Notes: generated by a model not told the origin, from the sequence alone. A DNA stretch of 64,000 bases from Corythoichthys intestinalis (GCF_030265065.1 NC_080407.1:56647666-56711665); one strand, 5' to 3'; positions 1 to 16,749 are shown, counted from the stretch's first letter. Numbers and translations are program-made.

Positions 1-95
1 GCCACAGGTTAGTAACAGGTGCTGTTAATGACACAAATTAGAGAAGCGTCACATGATTTTCCAAAGGGTGCCAATACTTTTGTCCGGCCCATTTT
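1..95. mobile_element. Tc1/mariner-type terminal fragment
   Basis: The first 95 bases resemble the non-coding end of fish Tc1-like elements, including the phrase GGTGCCAATACTTTTGTCC near 67-85. No transposase is visible here and the rest of the element would lie off the left edge. The match is from memory of the family, so this is a modest-confidence call. Confidence 0.5.
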
Positions 96-2445
96 TGAAG
101 TTTTGTGTAAAATGATCATGATTGATAGATTTTTCCCATTCTCTTTTGTGTTTTTCATTGCAGGCAAAAAAAAAAAAAAACCAAAAAAACCCAGCGCTTT
201 GTGCTAAAAAGGAAAATGTCAAAACTACGGTGGAGATGTGAACAAACCCATCCCGGCACTCTGCCATGACAGTAAATTGCATTGTGCCGTTTTGTAACCC
301 TCCTGTCAAACGAACTAAACCATGAAAGTAAACATACCGCCTATGGATATGTAAATACATATATACAGTATCCCAACAATCATTTAGGCAGCTTCATTTG
401 ATTCAACTCAGAAAAAAGGTTGTAAAATACTGAAACCAATGAAAGCCTCAGTTTGGTTCTGGCGAGCGGCGAGTGGAGGAGTTCTAACGGCCAATGGCTT
501 TCATGTGACGCTCGGTTTGTCACAAGATGTCTAATTACATATTGAGATCATGGCAGTTATCTGCCACGGAAAATACCATCAAGGCGACTTCCTTCTTGCG
601 GAGATAAGATGGAGACATTTCCTGAAAACGAGCGATCCAAACGTAATAACGTTTCACATAGGTAAAATACGCATCGGCGGCCCGCGGGTTTCCCGACGAC
701 GGAGGGGTCACGGGGGTCGTAACGCAATCCGTAAAATGAACGCTCTGGCGCTAGCGCCGCCACTCCACGCGTTTTATCCAAAAGAACGGGTGGTGCCCGA
801 TCCGGCCCGGAGGGCGACCACATAAGACGTGAACGACCACACCCTCGCGCTGCTATTTTGCTCCCATAAAAAGAGAAGAAGGAAAAAAAACCGACACCAC
901 AAATGGACTTTCCGCACTTGAAATCCGACACGTATAATTTGGCCTGTGGCCCCCGTTTTCCGACAAAGCGCGGCGCCGGCCGCGCGATGCCGTTTAAGAA
1001 TCGGCCGTGATTGTTCACTTCCTGAGTTTACGTTCTGCCGTCTAATCGCTTTGGTCGTGCGGGGAAGCTGAGCTACTTGTCCCCCTCCCCCAAAAAGAAA
1101 TCAAAAATGGAAGTTTATTCCTTTGGAAGAAGGCCTTCATTCAAGTATAGGAAAAAATGGCCAAAAATATGTCCCATTTTCATTCCCAAAAATCTCCATA
1201 GTTGCTTTGCATGTGTTTAAGCGGAACGCATTGTGTTAAATGTGTATATCACATTGTATTCAATTGATCCTGGAAAGGATCCTGAATGGATGTGGCAAAT
1301 ATACTAGTAGTTCATGGGTTTAACCAAACCCCTGACCCATAGCGTATGGTGCCTGTCAAATGTTTCCTTTTTTTTCTTATCCAAAATATACAGAAAGCAG
1401 TATTTCATCTACTAGTCAATGAACTCATTGGCTGCCATCGGCGAACGAACGCCGCCGTCCCTCCCGGTTCAAATGGTTCGGTGGCCGACTTGCGATAAAC
1501 TCATTTAAGTGTAGGAAAATTCTGAACCGTAAAATGACCGCTCGGGTCCAAATGAATACCTGTTCTGAAAAAGACCCAAAAAATCTTGAACGGAAAACCA
1601 GAGCCGAGAAGCGACGCGGCCCGCCCCCCAAAAAAATCACAGAGAAGACTTACAGAAGTGAGCTCCATGAATGGCACTCCGGCGGGTCCATTCGCGGCAG
1701 CCGCACGCGCAAAAATCCCAACAGGGAGCCCGGAACCCTCGCGCGCTCTGCTTTTCCTCGGTGGTGGTAAATTCCTCCTCTGTGTTTACCTCCCCGCCCC
1801 CGTGTCTTCTCGGAGCCTCTTCTTTTACGCCCACGGAGGGGAGGGGAGGGGAGGGGAGCGAGCGGCTTAAATCGTCGCCCGACGTCCCGCCCCTTTAAAA
1901 CGGGAGGGTCGGCACTGAATTTGTTCATTTCAAATTGACTGCAAAAGGACGCCAAAATTCATGCACCCTGTGTTTGTTTTGTGGTGATTTATCACACGGC
2001 CGGTTTGCTGCCAGAGGGAAACGTTGATCAAAGCGAAAAAAAACAAAACAACGTAAGGTGGGGGCCGAGGTGGTATTGGAGGTGCTCGTTGCAGTTCCAG
2101 TCAATCCAACTCATTTCATTCTTTGGACATACTCGTGACATTTTCCAAATGTCATTTGTGTGTGGGGATGCTGTGCAACATGTTGACCGGGAGGCAAACC
2201 AATAATCACAAAAATATCAAATGTTTCTTTTTTTATTTTTTGCCAATTGAGGGTTTTTTTGTGCTTTTTGACATGCCCTATACAACTTCAACTAAAATAA
2301 TTTCTCTTTTTTTGTGTGATTTTTGAGCGGTTATTTTTTCCATGTAATTGTCTTTTGCATTTTTTTCATGGTTTTACCTTGTTGTGTATTTAAGATTGAA
2401 TTTTTTTTTCTATGTGTTTGTGATTAGCACAACAAACCTAATATA
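96..2445. other. Non-coding stretch, probably rgs12 intron
   Basis: No exon was recognised on either strand. The stretch lies downstream of the rgs12 exons on the minus strand and is therefore probably intron 3' of the 5168 splice donor. It holds A/T runs, two GC-richer segments (about 640-1010 and 1430-1900), a copy of the dispersed GACGTCC-type repeat near 1420-1480 and a G-rich run at 1835-1858. The long open frames at 550-1018 look like chance frames in GC-rich DNA. Confidence 0.5.
1835..1858 (+). repeat. GGGGA tandem run, G-quadruplex candidate
   Basis: Four to five copies of GGGGA lie in a row, giving at least four G-tracts of three or more with one-base loops on the plus strand. Such runs can fold as G-quadruplexes. 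For rgs12, which is read from the minus strand, this would be the template strand. Confidence 0.6.
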
Positions 2446-4987
<2,542 letters not shown>

Positions 4988-5167
4988 TACAAACAAAATG
5001 ACAACTAATCACTAATGCTGGCTTCTCAATGGAGAATACATAGTAACACCCTCCCCCTCCATATCTCTTGACTGCCTTCTAGCGCCCCTTGATGGCGGAT
5101 TTTCGTCATTACGACAGAGGACTTTTAACAATGGCAATGGCACCGATGTAAAAAACGCAAACCTTAC

Positions 5168-7183
5168 CTCGAGGTCGTCCAGCGATCGAGCCAGGCTGAG
5201 GCGTTTTGACGTGCGGCGTTTGGAGGCGCGGAGCACACCCAATCCCCAAAATCTGGAGCCCTGTCAAGAGCAGAGTGGAGACCTTGTTCAACATCATCAT
5301 TTCATGGAAGGCTTTTAAAAAAAACAACATTTTTTTGCGACGTCACTTTGGTGAAAGCCACCGTGGTCATCTTTGGCAAAAATCATTTCAAACCTAATGT
5401 AGAAAAAAGAGGAAAGGACACTAGTTTTGCCCAAAGTAGCCGAGTATTTCTTTTTTTCCCAAAAATCGACTGGAGCAAAAGTAAAAATTAGGGCAAGTAA
5501 ACGCAACGTCTGTTAATATTATCACTCAAGTGACCGAAGTGGAAATTTGAAGGCTCGGCCGGCCGGACAACTCACATTTTTCCCACAGTGGTTCTTTCTC
5601 TCCGCGAAGGCTCGGGTCCACTCGTCTTCGGGGGGCATCATCGGGAGGAGCTCGGCAGAGCCGTACTCGTCCGGGGGAATCCGGCTCGCGGGGGGCGGCT
5701 CGTCGTGCGGCGCCGCCCGAGGCTCCGGATCGCCGCCGAGGGGTTTGGACCATTTGGGCTTGCGGAACCAGCGCCGGCTAGCCTTAAGAGGCTCTGGCGT
5801 TTTTTGGCCCAAAGGAGGAAACGGTGGCGGGGGCGGCTTGAATCGGAACCTGAGCCGAGGCGGCGGACCGCCGTAAAAGCCCGCCAGCGAATCTGGCCCG
5901 GGAAGCGACTCCGAAAGGGAGCGAGCGCCGCCGCCGTGCCCCGGATGCGGTGTTTGGTCACCATCGTAAAAGTCGAACGGGACGCGGTCCGGGGATGCGG
6001 GATTATCCCGTGGACAGGTGGGGAGGAGGACCCCGGAGCAGTTTGGGATTAGCGAAGGGAAATCTCTGGCGGCTCTGTCCTCGGGGGGCGAGGCGTTGTC
6101 GATACCGCTGTCCCCGTTGCTACTCGCGCCGCCTCCGTTCTCCTCCGCTCTCTGACGGGCCTCCGCCTCTAGCTCGGCTCGGAGCCTCTCCACCGCGTCC
6201 CCCATGTCGCTATACAGCGCGGTGACAAAACGAAGGACTTCGGGCGGAGACCGGGGGAATTCCGGGCAACCCGAGGAGGCGTCCGGATCCGGGCCGCAAT
6301 CCGAGTCGAAGCGCGCGGCGATCCCCGCGTGCTCCGCGTGGTCGGCCAGATCCGGGTCGATGAAGAAAACGTGGCAGGAGGCCCTCAACGGAACGTCTCG
6401 CGCCACCCGACCGTCGATGACGTGCGCGGTGGTCACCAGGCAGAAGAAGCGAGGGTCCTCGGCGCAAACGGCCCCTAGGAGCAGGTTCTCGGCGGGAAAA
6501 GCCGCCAGGACGACTCCCGCGTCGTCGCAAAGTCGGACGCAGTCCGACGTCAGCTTCATGACCACCAGCGTGTGCGTATCCTGCTCCGTACCCAGCTGGC
6601 GGATTCGGTCTCGGATGGCCTTCAAGCCGTCGTCCTCCGATCGCCGCGTGTTTAATATCAGCTCGGTGGAGCTCAGGTAGCCCACCACCAAGGTCGTGTT
6701 GAAAACGCTCCCCGTCTCCTCGCCGTCCGTGAAAGCGTAACGTTCTCGGGACAGCGGCGACATATCCGGCGCCGACAACGGCCTCTGCTTTTTAGCCGGC
6801 GACCGGCGCCGGTCGTCGCGCAGCACGGCGACCTTTTCGGGGCTTATTAGAAACTTTTCGTCGTGTAAGATAGGGTTCCCGATGACGCGCCCTTCGCCGC
6901 GCACGACCAAGCGCAAGGGCCCGACGGAGCGGCCGATCATCCGCACCACGGTCTCGCGCGAAGCGTCGGACACGTCGGTTCCGGCGACGGCCACGATGCC
7001 GTCGCCACGTTGCAGTCCCGCCAGGCGGGCGCCGCTCCCTTCCAGGACGTCGCTCAACAAGCACGGCCGCTGTCCCGAGACTGTGAAGCCGTAGCCCGCC
7101 CGACCGCGGTCCACCTCGACGCGCCGGAGCTCGCCGCCCGCTCTTAAATCCGGACGCCTCTCGGCGCCCTCCCGGATCCTCAT
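5168..7183 (-). CDS. rgs12: Regulator of G-protein signalling 12, first two coding exons (partial)
   Basis: RGS12 is a multidomain scaffold and GTPase-activating protein for Gi/Go alpha subunits. Coding exon 1 (7183-5576, 536 codons) holds an N-terminal PDZ domain at about residues 18-97, with carboxylate-binding loop GYGFTV inside GRAGYGFTVSGQRPC. A PTB/PID domain follows at about residues 163-330, with VGYLSSTEL and RFFCLVTTAHVIDGR. The rest is a proline-rich linker. It ends at donor GTGAGT in phase 0. Exon 2 (5260-5168, 31 codons) contains KRLSLARSLDDLE, matching the KRFSITRSLDDLE segment just before the RGS box in mammals. Its donor is GTAAGG. The RGS, Ras-binding and GoLoco exons are not found between 1 and 5167 and must lie beyond the left edge. 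The start ATG is the first in the long frame. rgs12a versus rgs12b cannot be decided here. Confidence 0.92.
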
Positions 7184-7197
7184 CTGGCTCGCTCGCG

Positions 7198-7215
7198 CTA
7201 GTCTTTCGTCGCCAT
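7198..7215 (-). promoter_or_regulatory. Five-codon upstream ORF in the rgs12 leader
   Basis: On the minus strand an ATG at 7215 opens a five-codon frame (MATKD) closed by TAG at 7198, 14 bases before the main rgs12 ATG at 7183. A splice acceptor-like CCGTAG ends just upstream at 7217, so the uORF would sit in the mature leader. Such uORFs commonly dampen translation; the effect here is inference. Confidence 0.5.
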
Positions 7216-7217
7216 CC

Positions 7218-8153
7218 TACGGTCACGTAAGAAGACCAAAGTCATTCAAAGTGCAGCGTTAACATCTTTGCTAGCTCTTGACGTTAAAGAGTTTGCGTCG
7301 AGGCTTTGCTTTGCAAATGGATTTCGTTTACGGTCGCCGCAAATATGCGGCTTTTCCCACCCAAAATGCACATTTCAGGTGGATTCTGAGCGATTAAGAT
7401 TCATCTAACAGATCATCAAATATATCGATGAGTATTTTGACAATCGATTATTATTATTATTTTTTTTTTCCCAACCTAACATTGTCCAAATTCTTCAAAG
7501 TCAATATTTTGGCATTTCTGCAGACTGATGATCTTAGCCATTATTCCAAATATTTGCCAAAATCTACTTTTGGATTTTTTTTTCTCCATTGGTTCCAATG
7601 CACATTCCCATTAAGACAAGTTTGATACAACACTTGATCAAATTAGATTTTGAGTGTATTGGAGTCGATTTGGTCCCAAAATATATAAAAATTGTTCATT
7701 TGGCTGTCACTGCAGTCAAAATAATTGAACGTCTACCGCTGTCGATGGGAGCCAAGGATTTAACTCCTGGACCTTAAACCTCATAATTCCGACCTTAACA
7801 GCTGAACTTTTCACTCATTTAACTGATTTGATTTCTGATGAATTCAAACGAGGGGAAAATGGATATAACATACTAAGACAGTGAGAATAAGGTCAAATCT
7901 GACATGATCGAGATAAAACAAATATGTGTGCTTGAAGTCGTTATCCGTCAAGGCTGAACGCACGCGCGCGGCGCGCACGCACAGAGCGGAGGGCTTTTGC
8001 GTAGAGTGCCAGCTGGCTTAACAAGAAAACTTGAATGACAAGCAGACGTTTGGCAAATGTCACACATTTGAAAAGCGACCATGCACAGTGTGCTTTTCTA
8101 TCGCCATTTTTGTTTAGCCAACTTTAAAGACTAGTTTGTGAACTTTTTTTGCG
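7218..8153. other. Probable first intron of rgs12
   Basis: No coding signal was seen. The stretch lies between a strong minus-strand donor at 8159-8154 (AAG then GTAACG) and the acceptor at 7219-7217. The 7430-7760 part is AT-rich and repeat-like, and 7960-7985 is a CG/CA-rich run. Confidence 0.45.
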
Positions 8154-8515
8154 CGTTACCTTGGACGCTGTCGAGGGCTCCGAAAAACGGAAATGGTCAT
8201 GAAAAATGTAAAAAGGTCGAAGCAGCTTTCAAACGTCCAGAATTGACATTTCGCTCTTCCAAATAATACACCGAGGTCGTGATTGAAGTGCCCTCCATAT
8301 GCGGTTGCGTCGTGAACGCGCGCACGCGGTGCGCACGCGCACAGCCCCTCGAACAAAGCGGCATTGACGGTCACCATGACGACGTAACGTCCCCCCCCCA
8401 CTTCGCCTGGCCAATCGGCGTCCAGCTCCACGTTCGAAAGGAACGGAGAGATTCTATTGGCCGGTGACATCGGTGGGCGGAGCCGGGCCGCACCGCCCCG
8501 CCCCGCCCCGGCCAA
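8154..8515 (-). promoter_or_regulatory. GC-rich promoter and untranslated first exon, probably rgs12
   Basis: The block carries two CCAAT elements (plus-strand CCAAT at 8411, ATTGG at 8456) and a run of GC boxes (three overlapping CCGCCCC units at about 8491-8511 and GGGCGG at 8475). It is CpG-rich. Reading the minus strand, it is followed by a strong splice donor GTAACG at 8159-8154 that could join to the acceptor at 7217, just upstream of the rgs12 ATG. This layout suggests the rgs12 promoter and a non-coding exon, but the transcription start is not determined. Confidence 0.5.
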
Positions 8516-8902
8516 GGTTGGCGACGTGAAACCTTTTCAAATGTTACTTTTTACTTGACATGTTAGAGAAATAAACATTTTGAAGGCTCATGCACTTTAC
8601 CCTGAATCTACTTTGAAGAAATACAAAGTTTGGAAGGAATACAGAAGTACATGGAAAGTGTTGATTCCAAAAATAATGGCGCTATTTTGGTCATTCATTT
8701 TGATCATCTATATTTGTGAGAATCGTGGCCACCGGCAGCTGTGTTGGGGTCAAAGTACTCCAACGGCCCACCGCCGGGCCAGAGAAAAAATGACAAAACC
8801 CACTCAAGATAAATGTTTGTCAAACTATTTTAATTGGAAAGCAAAGCACCACAAAGTAAGACGTGCCTTTTCTTTGTATACGGAACACAGACTAGAAGGA
8901 GG

Positions 8903-10431
<1,529 letters not shown>

Positions 10432-10442
10432 TTAGTGCTCGC

Positions 10443-10466
10443 TGATGTCACAGTTGCCCTGGCGAC
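10443..10466. promoter_or_regulatory. CRE-like and X-box-like motifs upstream of msantd1
   Basis: TGATGTCA (10443-10450) is one base from the cAMP-response palindrome. GTTGCCCTGGCGAC (10453-10466) fits the RFX X-box pattern GTNRCC-NN-RGYAAC except at one position. They lie about 150 bp upstream of the msantd1 ATG, in a GC-rich tract. Regulatory activity is inference. Confidence 0.4.
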
Positions 10467-10832
10467 GGCCGAGGGCGGCCCTTCTTTTCCCCTCCGACCA
10501 CTCCCACCCTCGCTGTCGCATAAAAAGCTTTTAGCTGAAAGGCAGCAGTGTGAGCGGAGAGCCGTTGCAGAAACGCCAGCGCTGGGGGGAGGGGAACCGC
10601 GAGGCCAGTCGGCCAGACGCTGGCTTTTGTTTCACGCTACGCCAGCCGCTCTATTCATTACGGGACGGGAGCCTCGTAGGAAGGCGACGCTCGCTCGTTT
10701 CATTTCAACGCGTTAGCTGCCGTTCACGCGTCGGTCTGGTCCACTCTGACTGCATGGCGGCGAATGGTCGTAGACTCAAATAGCCTATGTTCGCGGTAGT
10801 TCAAAGAGCAATGCCAACCGGAAAGGGCTTCG

Positions 10833-10888
10833 GTGCCATTGACGGCGATAGACGTCCAATCCTTTTGAATTGGGAGGGCTGACAGTAA
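10833..10888. repeat. Copy of the dispersed GACGTCC repeat
   Basis: The copy reads TGCCATTGACGGCGATAGAC followed by GTCCAATCCTTTTGAATTGG and GAGGG. It is one of about a dozen related copies in the window, and one of the cleanest. No function is known to me. Confidence 0.7.
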
Positions 10889-13800
10889 AATCAACTTTTT
10901 TTTCCTCCTGAAAGGCCGAGTATGAGATCAAAATGATCAACTGTCATTTTTTTGGTCAACCCTTTATAAGGCAAGTCATTTCAAAAAGAAACATACAATT
11001 TGAATGAGACATAATTATCTTTTATTCATTCACCTTCATTTTTTAAATGAATAAATACATTCATCAATGTAAAAGTCAATTTATGACAAAATGCAATTTC
11101 TGGAGAAATTGACGGGAAAAATAAAATAAAAAAATTTATTACGCACACCTTGTTTCCTTCGTAAAATGTGTCATTAAAAAAACATCGTTTACAAAATGGC
11201 CACAACACAGATAAGGTGAACGTGACATACGCAAAAATCATGTTTGGCCAACTGGCTATTTCTTGTTGCAGGGTTTCAAGTGGAGCTCATCCATCCAGAC
11301 TGTTAATCCGGGAAACAGACTAATCTACAGATCGACCCGGCCGGCCAGTTGGCCGGCCAGCCGGCACTGATCAGGTCCTTGTCGTTTCTTACTTTTAATA
11401 TAGGAATGTCAAATTAGGATCAACATTTCAAAATGAAGGATGTGGTGTTAATATCTGCCATTCTCTGTTACAGTGAACTAAATATCAAAAAGCAGCAAAA
11501 TGTAGTTTTCCTCTGCTGTTAACAAATTCATGTTACTTTGGTCAAAGAAATCTCTTTCCTAAGCTTGTAATATGTTCAAAAAGAAGACTGTTTTCGGGCA
11601 AAATTTCACAATTTAAATAAGCAGAACTGACAGTAAGGAAGCACAACTTTGGCTATATAAGTTGACGGTGTTCATTTGATGAGTTGGGAATACTCCAAAT
11701 AACGGACGAAAGCTTGAAAATTTCAGTTGTGCTGATTTCAAATGGTAAATTAGCACAACTTTATTTTTTCTTGTATACCTGCATACAAGGTTTGTACATC
11801 ATACATAAAATAGAAATGCTTACATCCCCAAAAAACAAACTACAAATCACAAAACATCAATAACTTCAAAGCTCACCGCCAGCCCCTCCCAGTGCAAACG
11901 GATCAGTCGTCTATCGCCATCAAGGGGTCAAAATAAAGCAAATAAATACAAAATGGAAGTTCAAAATTCAAATAGGAACCACATTTTCCAGTCGAAATGG
12001 AACGCGGTTGCCAAACGGTAGGTACCTCTAGAGGTCGGCAAACTCAAACAAAGAGGCGCCCTCCATCGCCAGGCGTACCGAGCGAGAACTCGCTCACTCA
12101 CTGGATGCGCCGAAACCAATGTCGTCGTTCCTTTCGGATATGGGCGGGGAAGTCCTCGGAGCGCCGTTGTCAATCAATGAGAAAGTAGGAGTCCTACTTC
12201 AATTTGTCCCATTAAAAGCGATCGGCTTTCAAGTTTTCAAAAAGCCGACAATGTCACGCTAAGATAGAAAGCGGATGGACCGTGACCGCCTGCTAGTACG
12301 AGCGAATCGGGCCTTTGCGAGACTCGGCGGGTGACGGCGAGCTCGACGGACTCCCCCGCCCCTGCCCTCCGGGAAGCCACGCCACGCCACGCTAGGCGCG
12401 TTCCCCGGGAAGACGTCGGTCCTCGGCGACGCCCTGAGCCTCGAGCTCCTCCAAAACGTTGTCCAGGTGTCCCGGGTCGGGGTAGCCGCGGCCCGTCAGG
12501 TTGGAGCCGAACTCGGTCTTGTGGTGCGCCTCGTTCCAGATGACCGTGTCCGACTCGCCCGTGGTGACGGACGTGCCTACCGAGAAGATGAGGCGGCGGT
12601 CCCACGCTACCAGGAGAAGCCTCAGAACCTGGAAAAGGAAAATAGGCCCTTCTCAGTCACGGTTCCTAATGCCAATTTCGACATTAACTCGGTGTACCAA
12701 TATAGTCAAATATATATACTTCAATGAAGTGTGAATACTGCACAAATTGGAAAAATGATAGTACAGTGTTACTACCCTCCTATGGAGGTAGTAGTAATAC
12801 GTCCAAGTAGTGTACTTCTTGGGTTCAATAATTAACCTATGAAATAAATGGAAGACCCTGGTCTGACTTTTTAATATTGGCAGATATCATATCATGTCGG
12901 AACCGACAAACAAAAAGCAGCAGACACCTTTCGGCCTTTCTCGCTGTCCGGGAGGTAGCAGTGTCTCGGGAAGCCGCGGGCCGTGAAGACTTTGCCGGGG
13001 TTGGGGTGCTCCGGCCCCTGAAGAGAGGGTCGGTTAGCGTCGGGGCGTCTTCCCAAACGCGTACGGCGGCTCTACCTGAATGCCGGGAGGAATATTGTAA
13101 ATAATGCGGACGGTTTTGCAGTCGGGGTGCCCGGGGAGCGAGTGGGGGATGACGTGGTATTCCATCTTGCCGGGCGGCTGGTTGCCGGTTTTCACGCCGG
13201 AGACGGTCTCGCGCGTGGCACATCTCAAGCTGCCGTCCTTGTTGCCGTTGTCGTACATGGCCACCGGGCACCGCAGATGGTACCGGTGGCCGCACCGAGC
13301 CAGACGGCGCGCCGATTCGGCCCGAGACACGCCGCCGGGACCCTCGTAGCCCGAAGGGCCGGCCAGTACCTCCGTGCAAATGGTGCAGTCCTGGAGGGAG
13401 GGCGCACAATGCTAGTCCCGACTCCACACTTTGTTCCCGCTATCAAATTGTAGAATTTCAAAGTCGGGGAGGGGCTCGAAATGTTATTATAAGGAGAGGG
13501 ATACATGGGTTAATACAATTTTGAGATTCACAATGTTTCCTTGGCTCAGTTCTGGAGCCTCCACATTTTGGGGGCCCCAAATTTGAGCCCTTAAAACCAT
13601 TTGGGACAATTACCTCTTCAGGGGGATTGCGGACTTTCTGAAGGTGCCTCTCGACCACCTCCTCGGAACTTCGACCTGTGACAATCAAGTGGGACGTGAA
13701 GTCTTTTGCAGCGAGATGACTTCTTAACCTTTTTTTTTTTTTTTGACTCTCTCTTCAAAGACCTTTGCGGGCCTGCTTCTCGGTGGTGCTTTTGCGACAG

Positions 13801-14309
13801 CAGTGGCCCAGCCCCTGCACGGGTTCGATGTCGCTCTCGTTGACCGGAGGCGGGTGGAGCGCCGGCTCGGGGGGGCGCGTCAGGCACACGGGAAGCCCCG
13901 CCGCGCTCATCAGGATGCAGGTTATCCCTAAAAGACAACACGGTCAGCTTTTGCACAACCGCGTGTCCCGACTTTTAAGAATCTCACCCACCGGCGAGAG
14001 CGGGGCGAACGGGACCGGAGCCGTTCGGGTTCTTGACGGGAACCGTCGGGACCCTGCGATACAAACGATACGATAACTGAAAGGTCGGCGCTAAGATCCC
14101 GTCCGTCTGGCGCGCACAGGTGGTGTATATGCGCAGCTGGCCGCAGCATATGTCGAGTTCATCACGCGTCAGCAGGTTAAAGAGCTTACGCGCACTCATT
14201 GTTTGACCTCCCCTACATTTTAAGGGGATCGCATCGCATCGTCACGTCACGTCAAGGCATATCAATATCATAATGACAGAAATGGAAAACATTCACAATC
14301 ACATAAGAC

Positions 14310-16263
14310 CAGGGGTGAAAGTGGGCCAGAACGGTCAGGAACGCAGTTCCGGTAGAAGATTCAGTGCCAGAACGCTGTTCCGATATACGGTGCTTTGATT
14401 CCGAAAATATGACGGCAACTGTCGAAACGCGATGTAAAAAAAAAAAAAAAGAAATACAAAGCTGCCACACATGCATTTTATCTTCAAGAAGAAAACAATC
14501 TACCAACATCCGATTGACATACACAAGTGTTGACATCAAGCATAATAAAGGGCTTGTGTAGCGTAATCCGTTTCCTCCGATATTTATGATTCATTTTATT
14601 CCACGCACGGACAGCATGGAGGTTTCCCCAGCTGCTGCAGTTATCTGAGTCTGACGATGACGAGTCACATCAATGTGCGAATGCACGCAGCAAAGCAAAA
14701 CCCCTGGACTCATTTATCCATTCAATTGGCTGACATACTGAAATGTGGTCACCAGAGATAGTTAGCTCCGATTGGTTCAAATGTGAATGTTTTCTGAAAG
14801 GGCAAAAAAAAAAAAAAAAAAAGTGTTGAATTGATGCAACAAAAAAAGGTCAATAAGAGCAAGGCAAGAGTAAAGGAGGCTTATTTATCATATTTCGTTT
14901 TATTTGCTCTGATGGGGAGGTTGAGAACATCTTAGCCGTCAATGTGCACTTTGGACTTATATTTGTCCATTAGTGTTAGGCTACTTATTCATTTCCTTAT
15001 GATTTGAAAAAGTCAATGTTTGCGTGATCTTCAAAATAGATTCCATATTACTAGAGGTGTGCAAAATTTCCCATTCTTAGATTATTCGCGATTCGGCCGT
15101 GGATGATTCGAGAACGATTCACAAACATCCAAATTCCGATTATTAAAGTATGCGAAGTAAAGCGGAAGTACACAACACTCAGCGCGCCGCGCGGTGTTCG
15201 GGACGGAACGGAGCGGCTAAACATCATGCTTCCCATTACCCGGCCCCTCGGGTAATGCCAATGCTCAACTCACGGCTCTAGCTCAACTCATGCAACGAGA
15301 TAAAAAAACACAACAACATACCTGACTGCTGCCGAAAAGCTGCTAGAAAAGTACATCCGTATAATGTCACGGTGGATATCATTTATATAGGACTAGATGC
15401 ATTATAGATTTGGTAGTGTTGGCAGCACATCGACAAAAAGCTAGATGCGGGAGTTATAGACGGCCGCCATCTTAAAGCAGTACACTTCCCTGCAAGGCTG
15501 TTGTGGCGAACCTTCCAAGCAAACCTAATTAACTTTTTTATCTAAAATACTCCTAAATCGGTAAAATATTTCATTGACTCTATCTTTACAATAGTTTTAA
15601 AACACTCACATGTCGAAAGTAGACAAAAGGGAAATTATGGAATAACGGGAGCAATTTTAACAAATTTAATGGCTGATTCACAACATTAAATTAATTGAAT
15701 GTAGTTTAAAGCTGCTGATACAGAATGGGGACTGGAGTTTTTTTATTTAATGTTATCTTTGTATATTTGTTTACTGCTATATGTTAACTTGATACTGAAA
15801 TAGTAGTGTGGTTTAGCCTGAGAGTATTTTTGAACAATTTTGAACTAATGTACAAAACATTAAAAAAAATTAAAAAAAGAGAGGAAAATAAAAGGACGGG
15901 GGTGCATCAATAATCGTTTTATAATCGAATCGGAGCCTCTGAATCGTAATCGTAATCGAATAGTTAGGTATTTGGCATTTAGTATGTGAGGAAATGAGGG
16001 AAAATAAAAATTAGGAGATGGAGGTTGGAGTTATTGCTGTTTTTGTAAACTTTTATTTTGCAGTCATTGAAAAACAACAAACAATTTGGAATGAAAATCA
16101 GTTTTTTTGATGTGTTACAGAAATAACTGACCAAAACAGTTTTCTTTGCATTTCAGTAATTTTGAACCCCCCCCCCCCCAAAAAAAGAAAAAAAAATTCT
16201 GGTTCCGTAGCGACCTTCACGTCAGGGAGTTCCGGCAAGAAATTCGAACCACTTTCACCCCTG
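14310..16263. mobile_element. hAT element, CAGGGGTGAAAGTG family, copy 1
   Basis: Terminal repeats are CAGGGGTGAAAGTGG and its inverse CCACTTTCACCCCTG. A perfect 8-bp target duplication CATAAGAC lies at 14302-14309 and 16264-16271. It is 1,954 bp long, with no intact transposase, and carries a second repeat inside (15052-15965). A related copy lies at 58896-60791. It sits in the long intron of the deltex gene. Confidence 0.92.
15052..15965. mobile_element. Repeat nested inside hAT copy 1, hAT-like
   Basis: It opens with TAGAGGTGTGCAAAATTTCC followed by repeated GATTCG-type motifs and closes with CGAATCGGAGCC and CGTAATCGTAATCGAATAG. This resembles fish hAT-type repeats with GATTCG subtermini. 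The right terminus is not clear and no target duplication could be set. Its interior (about 15430-15700) is the reverse complement of part of the element in the osbp intron (about 31375-31740). Confidence 0.5.
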
Positions 16264-16749
16264 CATAAGACTCAAAGTAGTTTGTCAGAGATGGATTTTA
16301 ATCAGGAACTAGCGTAACGTTGCTGTGGCCAAAAAGAACACTAAAAGTTGCCGCAATAACCTCTTCACTCCTCAAGTTTTCACCTATTTTTTGTCTAACC
16401 TAAAGAAACCATCTGTTAGGTACTTACGGTCTGCCGCTTCTGATGACGGTCATCTCCAAGAATATTTGGTTGATCGACCGAGGAGGAAAATACGACCACT
16501 CCCGCTCCGATAGCTGAATTGAACGGCGGCGTGATTTGTGGCACGTCGCTCTTTTATAGCGCTAATCCACTCATCCCCATATGGTGACTTAAATGGTGTT
16601 GTCGGCCAATCAGTCACCATGTCACGGATTACCCGTAAAGCCACAAGGAAGCTTATTACACCAGCGTAGCCCCCCGCCCCCAACATCATTTATTCTACAA
16701 ACTTTCAGTTTTAAAGTTGGATTTAAGCATTTTTGATTTCTAGAAAGAA

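Noticed and set aside
557-1018. A 153-codon minus-strand frame in the rgs12 intron
   Set aside because: It has no similarity to RGS, Ras-binding or GoLoco domains, no convincing splice context, and is a GC-rich chance frame.
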